Positions 7,209 through 12,877 of a DNA stretch of 12,877 nucleotides are shown one piece after another. Made by a program: the position numbers and the translations under genes. Source of the stretch: Candidatus Peribacteria bacterium (GTDB lineage Bacteria > Patescibacteriota > Gracilibacteria > Peribacterales > Peribacteraceae); assembly GCA_012515645.1 (NCBI GenBank), contig JAAYXY010000102.1:1-12877 (forward strand), written 5' to 3'. The notes under the pieces were generated by a model. That model was not told the origin of the DNA and did no database searches. It saw only the letters and a list, made by a program, of their open reading frames with translations. The stretch's first letter is position 1; every line of letters begins with the position of its first letter.

Positions 7209-8093
7209 ATGTTTTCCCTCATCATCCCGGTTTTCAACGAAGAAACGGCAATAGAACAGACGGTTCGCACCGCGTGCGAGACTCTGCGGGACGCGGGGGA
7301 AGCATTCGAAATCCTGGTAGTGGACGACGGCAGTACCGACGGTACGGCAGCCGTGCTCGCGGCTATGAACATTCCGGAAGTCACCGTGTATGCGCATGCA
7401 CGCAACACGGGCTACGGCGCTTCCATAAAAACCGGCATTCGTCGTTCGCAGGGGGACATTCTTGGCATTGTGGACGCCGACGGGACGTATCCCATACGCC
7501 AATTCCCCGTGCTGCTGCGCATAATGCACGAGAGGACGGCGGACATGGTTGTTGGTGCACGGACCAATAAGGGGGTACAGATTCCGCTCGTTCGCCGACC
7601 TGCAAAGTGGATTGTGAACATGCTCGCTAACATGCTTACGGGCATGCGTATTCCGGATGTGAATTCGGGCATGCGCATTTTTACCCGGGAGTTCGTTGTG
7701 CGATTTTTGCACATCTGCCCCCAGAAATTCTCATTTACCATCACCACGACGCTGGCTGCGCTTACCAACGATTACCTCGTGGAATTCGTGCCGATCGATT
7801 ACCTTAAGCGGCAGGGCAAGAGCACGCTTTCTTCCGGCATGAACGGTATCAAAAATTTCATCGGGTTTTTGGGTCTCATCATCCGTATCACTACCTATTT
7901 TCGTCCTCTACGGTTCTTCCTTATTCCCAGCGTTTTCCTCATCGTTTTCGGCGCGGCTGTTGTGGCATATACGCTCTGGACAGAGCAGAACGTATCCGAT
8001 TCCGGCATGCTCATGCTGCTCACAGGATTCCAGATCGGGCTCTTTGGGATGCTGGCGGAAGTCGTGGTTCGGTACAGAAGTACGGAGCAGTAG
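7209..8093 (+). CDS. GT2-family polyprenyl-phosphate glycosyltransferase (GtrB/DPM1-like)
   Basis: The 294-residue protein has a textbook GT-A domain. It starts MFSLIIPVFNEETAIEQTVR, then ILVVDDGSTDGTAAVLA (~35-51, nucleotide-binding DDGS), HARNTGYGASIKTGIRRSQG (~63-82) and DILGIVDADGTYP (the DAD metal motif, ~83-95). MVVGARTNKGVQIPLVRRPA leads to the acceptor region, with MRIPDVNSGMRIF and QGKSTLSSG. Two hydrophobic helices close the protein (~237-257 and ~268-285). This is the architecture of enzymes that load a sugar onto undecaprenyl or dolichyl phosphate at the cytoplasmic membrane face. Such a lipid-linked sugar would be the natural donor for a GT-C enzyme such as the one at 3469-5097; that link is inference. 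The sugar is unknown. It starts 3 bp after the FrhB-like stop, with no clear Shine-Dalgarno, so translation probably depends on coupling. It ends convergently 21 bp from the next gene. Confidence 0.92.
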   Translation: MFSLIIPVFNEETAIEQTVRTACETLRDAGEAFEILVVDDGSTDGTAAVLAAMNIPEVTVYAHARNTGYGASIKTGIRRSQGDILGIVDADGTYPIRQFPVLLRIMHERTADMVVGARTNKGVQIPLVRRPAKWIVNMLANMLTGMRIPDVNSGMRIFTREFVVRFLHICPQKFSFTITTTLAALTNDYLVEFVPIDYLKRQGKSTLSSGMNGIKNFIGFLGLIIRITTYFRPLRFFLIPSVFLIVFGAAVVAYTLWTEQNVSDSGMLMLLTGFQIGLFGMLAEVVVRYRSTEQ

Positions 8094-8114
8094 TACGGGG
8101 ATGCATGCACGGTG

Positions 8115-9263
8115 TTAGGCGAGTATCCGTTGCATCCGTTTTTCCCATGTGTGTTTTTGTACCAGTTCCCGCGCACGCGCGGCGCGCTGCGCCGCTTCTG
8201 CCCTTGCAGTGAGGAGGTGCTGTAGCGCTGATGCAAGGCTGTGTGCGTTTCCTGGTTCGCAGAAGAATGCTGTTGTTTCATCTAATACATCGCGTACGGT
8301 TGGGAGATCGGAGGTAATGATCGGCTTGCCTGATGCCATATATTCAAACATCTTGAGTGGTGACATGTACTTGCGATAATGAGGTATGTCAGGAAACGGC
8401 ATCACGAGAACATCACACGCAGCAAGTGCAGTCGGAACCGTGGTTGCAGGGACTGCACCCGTGAATCGCACATCGTCACCCGTAAGCTTTAGTACCTTGG
8501 CCATCTCTTCGTACTGCTTTTTATCCTGATTTGGCCCTCCGACAACCAACCCGAAAAATGTTTGTTCCGCTTTTGTTATGCGTAGTGCATGCAAGAGATC
8601 GGAAACTCCTTTTTCCATTCCAAGAGTTTTCAAGCGGCCGACATACCCCACAACTATACGATTCGTCTGGAACCCCATATTCGTACGCGCCTCGTGGGTA
8701 GATGGCATCCGCTGAAATCCACGGAGATCTACGGCATCCCCTTCCACAAAGAGTTTGGATGCATCCACCCCCCACTGTAAAAGCTCATCTCTCATGGGCG
8801 AGGTGAGGCAGATTACGCGGGTGCATGCGTTGCAGTTTCGCACAAAACTCCTGCGTCCCAGTCGCGGCAATTGGTGCAGTTCCAGAATCACGGGTGTGCC
8901 TCTGTGCAGCAGCGCGGGCAGCAATCCCGGCGATCTGGTGTACAGTAGATCGAAGCGCGCGCTATCCAGTGCGCGGCGCAGAGCCCGGCGCAAGCTGGCA
9001 TTTGCCAGGTACAGCCCCGGTAGTCCCAGTGGCATGGGGTATCGGTTATTGTCGAACGCATTCAGGTATCGCAGTTCTACTCCGCGTTCTGCGCCGTAGT
9101 ACGCATGGTAGTTCTGCTGAATGAGGTTGCGGCGGCACGGTGCGAAGAGTGTGACGCCGTGCCCCAGGTGCACCAGTGCGTCGCACACCTGGGCGATCTG
9201 GTGCCCGTGCGCTCGTTCGCTCGGCAGCCGGACGTTGGTGCAGTAAGCAATGCGAATGGGAAT
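8115..9263 (-). CDS. GT4-family glycosyltransferase, probable ATT start
   Basis: Read from the ATT at 9263 the product is 382 residues and begins PIRIAYCTNVRLPSERAHGH after the initiator, which is where GT-B enzymes of this kind normally begin. Landmarks are VHLGHGVTLFAPCR (~31-44), LYTRSPGLLPALL (~107-119), VILELHQLPRLGRRS (~125-139), RIVVGYVGRLKTLGMEKGVS (~202-221, C-lobe opening) and LVVGGPNQD. ACDVLVMPFPDIPHYRKYMS and SPLKMFEYMASGKPIITSDLP (~282-321) form the donor-binding end. The frame continues upstream to GTG codons at 9290 and 9302, giving 387 or 395 residues, but neither has a ribosome site, and 9302 touches the repeat at 9305. GGGAGG at 9271-9276 sits 7 nt before the ATT, so that start is preferred. 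The enzyme should transfer a nucleotide-sugar glycosyl group in the cytoplasm; substrates unknown. It is convergent with the GT2 gene and divergent from the GT4 gene at 9408. Confidence 0.87.
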   Translation of the reverse strand: MPIRIAYCTNVRLPSERAHGHQIAQVCDALVHLGHGVTLFAPCRRNLIQQNYHAYYGAERGVELRYLNAFDNNRYPMPLGLPGLYLANASLRRALRRALDSARFDLLYTRSPGLLPALLHRGTPVILELHQLPRLGRRSFVRNCNACTRVICLTSPMRDELLQWGVDASKLFVEGDAVDLRGFQRMPSTHEARTNMGFQTNRIVVGYVGRLKTLGMEKGVSDLLHALRITKAEQTFFGLVVGGPNQDKKQYEEMAKVLKLTGDDVRFTGAVPATTVPTALAACDVLVMPFPDIPHYRKYMSPLKMFEYMASGKPIITSDLPTVRDVLDETTAFFCEPGNAHSLASALQHLLTARAEAAQRAARARELVQKHTWEKRMQRILA

Positions 9264-9270
9264 ATCGTAA

Positions 9271-9276
9271 CCTCCC
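9271..9276 (-). promoter_or_regulatory. Strong Shine-Dalgarno (GGGAGG) that sets the GT4 start
   Basis: On the minus strand GGGAGG is followed by 7 nt and then ATT at 9263-9261 in the GT4 reading frame. It is the best ribosome-binding match in the window. If the longer GTG starts were used it would fall inside the coding region, encoding Ser-Gly-Gly. Confidence 0.55.
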
Positions 9277-9304
9277 GAGAGGTAAGACACGAGAAAACAC
9301 ACGA

Positions 9305-9337
9305 GAAGTGAGAAGGCAGAAGTGAGAAGGCAGAAGT
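9305..9337 (+). repeat. Heptanucleotide tandem repeat, left arm
   Basis: Four full 7-mers alternate GAAGTGA, GAAGGCA, GAAGTGA, GAAGGCA, followed by a partial GAAGT. This forms the left arm of an inverted repeat with 9355-9394. It lies just upstream of the minus-strand GT4 gene. Confidence 0.9.
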
Positions 9338-9388
9338 CGATCCATGGTTTGGTTACTTCTCACTTCTGCCTTCTCACTTCTGCCTTCT
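9311..9388. repeat. 27-bp perfect inverted repeat built from heptamers
   Basis: Bases 9311-9337 are exactly the reverse complement of 9362-9388, with a 24-nt spacer (9338-9361). Either strand could form a 27-bp hairpin. It occupies the divergent gap between two GT4 genes and could block read-through, affect both promoters, or be a non-autonomous repeat element. Because both arms are tandem heptamers, pairing could also slip by 14 bp. Confidence 0.9.
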
Positions 9389-9394
9389 GCCTTC
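9355..9394 (-). repeat. Heptanucleotide tandem repeat, right arm
   Basis: Read on the minus strand the units are GAAGGCA, GAAGGCA, GAAGTGA, GAAGGCA, GAAGTGA and a partial GAAGT. These are the same two 7-mers as in the left arm but in opposite orientation. The array ends 13 bp before the ATG of the plus-strand GT4 gene, so it lies in that gene's leader or promoter. Confidence 0.9.
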
Positions 9395-9407
9395 ATACTT
9401 GGAATCA

Positions 9408-10502
9408 ATGCAATCTCTTAACCTCTGTACCCTCGGCTACCATGACCTTCGGGGCACTCGCCATTGGGTCATTCGGCAGGGCATGGAGCAGGCCGGTTAC
9501 CGGGTAACGGAATGCCACACAGATGCTGCGGGTTTCCTGCCAAAGTACTGGGCTCTCTTCCGGCAGTATCGGCGGCAGCGCGCACAGACCGATGTGCTCT
9601 TCGTTCCATTCCCAGGCCAGTATATTGTGCCGCTTGCGTGGTTCATGAATCTCTTCACGGGGAAACCTCTTGTGTTCGATGCATTCATCTCGCTTTACGA
9701 CACCATGGTTTGTGATCGAAAACTGGTGCATCCATGGAGTCCTAAGGCATGGTTCCTTGCGCTTATGGACAGGTTGAGCTGTGCACTGGCGACTGTGGTG
9801 CTCGTGGATACGCCGCAGCATCGCGATTTTTTTTGTGCGGCATTCGGCGTCGCTCCGGAGAAAATACTCGTCATCCCCGTGGGCAGCCGCACAGATGTTT
9901 TTACCCCCCACTCCCTACTCCCTACTCCCAATCCTAACCCCAATCCCAATCCCAATTTTACCCTCCTCTTCTGCGGTAATTTCATTCCGCTCCAGGGCAT
10001 AGAGACGATTCTGCGCGCGGTATACATCCTCCAGGAACAAGGGGCAAACGTACATCTTCGTATCATCGGCAAAGGGCAACAGTTCCCCGCCATGCGGCAG
10101 CTGGCACAGGATCTGCGCCTTGAGAATACGGAATTCCTCGGAACCAAATCTCTGCAGGAAGTAGCGGAGGTGTTGCAGCATGTTGATGTTGCCTTAGGTA
10201 TTTTCGGGACGTCCCGCAAAGCCAGTCGCGTCATTCCGCATAAAGTGTACGACGCGCTCGCGTGCGGCACTGCCGTTATCACAGCCGATACGCCCGCGGC
10301 GCGTGCGTTTCTTACACACGGAAAGAACGCATTGCTTACGCCGCCCGGCGACGCACCTGCGCTCGCGGCGGCTATCCTGCAGCTTCAGCGCGATGCCGCG
10401 CTGCGCAAGCGCATTGCCGCAGCGGGACATGCGCTCTTCCTGCGTTCGTGTCTGCCGGAGCAGGTTGTGGCGCCGCTCGTTCAATGGCTCTCTGCTCGGT
10501 AA
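9408..10502 (+). CDS. GT4-family glycosyltransferase with Asn-Pro repeat linker
   Basis: The 364-residue protein begins MQSLNLCTLGYHDLRGTRHW. The N-lobe includes RAQTDVLFVPFPGQYIVPLA (~58-76) and PLVFDAFISLYDTMVCDRK (~87-105), then VVLVDTPQHRDFF and ILVIPVGSRTDVF (~153-165). The C-lobe starts FTLLFCGNFIPLQGIETI (~184-201) and contains HLRIIGKGQQ, NTEFLGTKSLQEVAEVLQHV (~235-254), ADVAL-type strand DVALGIFGTSRKASRVIPHK, and VYDALACGTAVITADTPAA. Both Rossmann lobes of a GT-B enzyme are therefore present. The inter-lobe linker at ~166-183 contains five consecutive Asn-Pro pairs, encoded by a C-rich tandem repeat (9904-9963); this looks like in-frame repeat expansion at a tolerant site. The ATG at 9408 has GGA at 9401-9403; a TTG at 9399 is the alternative. 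The next gene lies 16 bp downstream on the same strand. Substrates unknown. Confidence 0.9.
   Translation: MQSLNLCTLGYHDLRGTRHWVIRQGMEQAGYRVTECHTDAAGFLPKYWALFRQYRRQRAQTDVLFVPFPGQYIVPLAWFMNLFTGKPLVFDAFISLYDTMVCDRKLVHPWSPKAWFLALMDRLSCALATVVLVDTPQHRDFFCAAFGVAPEKILVIPVGSRTDVFTPHSLLPTPNPNPNPNPNFTLLFCGNFIPLQGIETILRAVYILQEQGANVHLRIIGKGQQFPAMRQLAQDLRLENTEFLGTKSLQEVAEVLQHVDVALGIFGTSRKASRVIPHKVYDALACGTAVITADTPAARAFLTHGKNALLTPPGDAPALAAAILQLQRDAALRKRIAAAGHALFLRSCLPEQVVAPLVQWLSAR
9904..9963 (-). repeat. In-frame C-rich 7-mer/6-mer tandem tract; G-quadruplex potential on minus strand
   Basis: Plus-strand copies of ACTCCCT/ACTCCCA (9910-9930, period 7) pass into copies of AATCCC-type hexamers (9930-9955, period 6). 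Eight runs of three or more C occur at 9904-9909, 9913, 9920, 9927, 9938-9941, 9945, 9951 and 9961. The minus (template) strand thus has eight G-runs with short T/A spacers, enough for a G-quadruplex. It codes for the Asn-Pro linker of the GT4 enzyme. Confidence 0.85.
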
Positions 10503-10518
10503 CGCCGTACACTCTGGC

Positions 10519-11406
10519 ATGTATATGGTTCTTTCCGCGTGTACCCAACGGCGTTTCCTTCATTTGCTGAAACTCGGTGGAGTCCTCCTTTTCCTTCTCG
10601 TTCTCAGCAATATAGACCGAGCTGCGCTCTGGTGGAGTATCCGGCAGTCCGATGCGGTACTGCTGTGCGCTGCGTTTCCGCTTGTCTTTGTCATCTATGC
10701 ATGCAAGAGCGTGCGTTGGCACATCATGAGCAGCGCTGCTGGGTCCGGCGCGAGCCTCTGGGAATCGTGGAAGCTCTACAATATTGGCGTCTTCCTGGCG
10801 TTCATCACCCCGGGCAAGCTTGGCGAACTCGGCAAAGCCGCGTACCTGCGCAAAGAAGGCGTGCCGATCCGTACAGGCATTAGTATCGTGGTTTTAGAGA
10901 GGTTGGCGGATGTTGCCATTGTTGCCATCCTTGCCACCGTGAGTATCGGAGTCCTCTTTGGCATCGGGTGGTTCTTTGTTGCCATAGGTAGCGGCATAGT
11001 TCTTTCTGTTTTGCTTTACATGCGCAGGGAATCCATCCGTACATTACAGAATGTCAGCTGGCTCCAGTTCACCAGATTGCTCACGACGCCGCGTGTCATT
11101 ACCGGTTTACTGGGTTGGACGTGCCTTTCGTGGGGTGTGCACTTCCTTTGGTCGGTGACGATTGCATGGGGGATAGGCATACATGTGCCCATCGTTTCGC
11201 TCGTAGCGGTTCTTACCATTGCGAGCGTTTTTTCCATGCTACCCATAGCGCCATCCGGCCTTGGTACGCGGGAGGCAGCGCTCCTTGTGTTGCTGTCCCC
11301 ATATGGCGTGGAAGCGCACCACGCAGTGGCATTGGCACTCGTGATGTTTCTGCACATTTGCATTGCCAGTTTGCTGGGCGGTGTGTATTGGTTGCAGCGG
11401 CGATGA
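10519..11406 (+). CDS. UPF0104/AglD-like membrane protein (LPG_synthase_TM family)
   Basis: The 295-residue protein has about eight membrane segments, the first at ~15-30. It carries the family signature: YNIGVFLAFITPGKLGELGK followed by AAYLRKEGVPIRTGISIVV and LERLADV (~87-132). The C-terminal signature is PIAPSGLGTREAALLVLLSP, followed by a histidine/alanine-rich helix. The family includes the membrane half of lysylphosphatidylglycerol synthase and archaeal AglD, and it is common next to GT2 genes of polyprenyl-phosphate sugar pathways, where a role in moving or anchoring lipid-linked sugars is suspected but not settled. There is no aminoacyl-transferase domain here, so lysine transfer to lipid is unlikely. 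The ATG at 10519 was used; 10525 is possible. No Shine-Dalgarno is visible, and the longer open frame upstream overlaps the GT4 gene out of frame. It lies 16 bp after that gene, in the same transcript. Confidence 0.88.
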   Translation: MYMVLSACTQRRFLHLLKLGGVLLFLLVLSNIDRAALWWSIRQSDAVLLCAAFPLVFVIYACKSVRWHIMSSAAGSGASLWESWKLYNIGVFLAFITPGKLGELGKAAYLRKEGVPIRTGISIVVLERLADVAIVAILATVSIGVLFGIGWFFVAIGSGIVLSVLLYMRRESIRTLQNVSWLQFTRLLTTPRVITGLLGWTCLSWGVHFLWSVTIAWGIGIHVPIVSLVAVLTIASVFSMLPIAPSGLGTREAALLVLLSPYGVEAHHAVALALVMFLHICIASLLGGVYWLQRR

Positions 11407-11434
11407 CAGTGCCGCAAGAACGCGTGCAAAATCC

Positions 11435-11462
11435 TTGACGGTGCCGCAGGGTCACATAAGAT
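11435..11462 (+). promoter_or_regulatory. Putative sigma70-type promoter of the rRNA operon
   Basis: TTGACG (11435-11440, five of six matches to the -35 consensus) and TAAGAT (11457-11462, four of six to the -10) are 16 bp apart. They are followed by a GC-rich stretch AGCCCAGCC, the kind of discriminator found at stringently controlled rRNA promoters. The site is about 225 bp upstream of 16S and 29 bp after the preceding stop codon. A 14-base imperfect direct repeat (GACAGTGCCGCAAG at 11405 and GACGGTGCCGCAGG at 11437) overlaps the -35 region. Confidence 0.5.
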
Positions 11463-11613
11463 AGCCCAGCCTGTTTTGTTCTTGCGTGGCAAGACGGAGC
11501 AGCGAATCTTCTTTGCGCCCCTCTTCCTCCAGTCGGCTCTCGCCTTCGGAAGACGGGCGGGCAGCTTTCTTGCCTACTGCTCCTTCACAGCATCGCCGAG
11601 TAGAGAAGCTTAT

Positions 11614-11639
11614 TGCGTACTTCATTCGTGTCGTACGCA
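11614..11639 (+). other. rRNA leader hairpin (7-bp stem)
   Basis: TGCGTAC (11614-11620) and GTACGCA (11633-11639) pair perfectly around a 12-nt loop. It lies in the leader between the promoter and 16S. No U-tract follows, so it is not a typical terminator; a role in leader processing or antitermination is possible. Confidence 0.5.
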
Positions 11640-11658
11640 CATAAACCTCGAATTTTCT

Positions 11659-11683
11659 TTTGACTCAAATATACAGAGTCAAA
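11659..11683 (+). other. Inverted repeat directly upstream of 16S (8-bp stem)
   Basis: TTTGACTC (11659-11666) and GAGTCAAA (11676-11683) pair perfectly around a 9-nt AT-rich loop, five bases before the predicted mature 16S 5' end. It could mark the processing site of the precursor. It is a local hairpin and not the long stem that normally pairs sequences on both sides of 16S. Confidence 0.5.
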
Positions 11684-11688
11684 CTTTT

Positions 11689-12877
<1,189 letters not shown>

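Noticed and set aside
8094..8114. Terminator in the 21-bp convergent gap between the GT2 and GT4 genes
   Set aside because: Only a short GCATGC-type palindrome is present, with no stable stem or T-run.
9311..9388. CRISPR array
   Set aside because: The repeats are 7-mers with no spacers between them, and no cas gene is present.
10303..10518. N-terminal extension of the UPF0104-like gene overlapping the GT4 gene
   Set aside because: The sequence is out of frame with the GT4 coding region, Arg/Ser-rich and unlike the family; the first membrane helix begins after the ATG at 10519.
1..11406. Alternative genetic code with UGA as glycine
   Set aside because: Five genes end in TGA at family-appropriate lengths, and no gene needs TGA read-through.
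11654..11666. boxA antitermination element in the rRNA leader
   Set aside because: The T-rich run before GACTC matches the boxA consensus only in its TCTTT core; too weak to call.

Overview
The window looks like part of a genome from an uncultivated Candidate Phyla Radiation (CPR) bacterium, most likely of the Peregrinibacteria/Peribacteria type. The main evidence is the partial 16S rRNA gene at the right end. Its universally conserved blocks are intact, but it carries substitutions typical of CPR 16S, such as GAATAGACGG where most bacteria have GAATTGACGG, and an unusual 1070-1100 segment. This placement is by recall, not by database search. Five of the ten complete genes end in TGA and none reads through an in-frame TGA, so the UGA=Gly code of Gracilibacteria/Absconditabacteria is not used here.

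Left of the rRNA gene (1-11406) lies a dense surface-glycan or glycolipid locus of eleven protein genes. In order these are: the N-terminal part of an ABC exporter (minus, running off the window); an AT-rich SAM methyltransferase (plus); a GT4 glycosyltransferase (minus); an FkbM-like Rossmann protein (plus); a large GT-C-like membrane protein (minus); a co-directional block of a degenerate methyltransferase, an FrhB-like iron-sulfur protein and a GtrB/DPM1-type GT2 (plus); a GT4 enzyme (minus); and a GT4 enzyme followed by a UPF0104/AglD-like membrane protein (plus). Strand switches after almost every gene. Neighbours are packed tightly, with convergent stops 2 bp apart at 3466/3469 and an 8-bp overlap at 5874-5881. 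This suggests many short transcripts, not one operon.

A plausible division of labour, inferred from families: the GT2 loads a sugar onto a polyprenyl phosphate; the GT-C-like membrane protein uses such lipid-linked sugars outside the membrane; three GT4 enzymes extend a glycan from nucleotide sugars in the cytoplasm; the methyltransferases and the FrhB-like protein modify sugars or lipids; and the ABC exporter and UPF0104 protein move or anchor lipid-linked products. No substrate can be read from sequence.

The right part (11407-12877) has a roughly 280-bp leader with a good sigma70-type promoter and two hairpins, followed by the first ~1190 bases of 16S rRNA.

The most unusual features are a heptanucleotide-repeat inverted repeat between two divergent GT4 genes (9305-9394), a second C-rich heptamer/hexamer tract inside the neighbouring GT4 coding region with G-quadruplex potential on the other strand, a GT4 gene whose only well-placed Shine-Dalgarno points to an ATT codon, a methyltransferase that lost its glycine motif, an FrhB-like protein that lost core cysteines, and a low-GC methyltransferase gene. 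I did not find a clearly new defence or mobile system.
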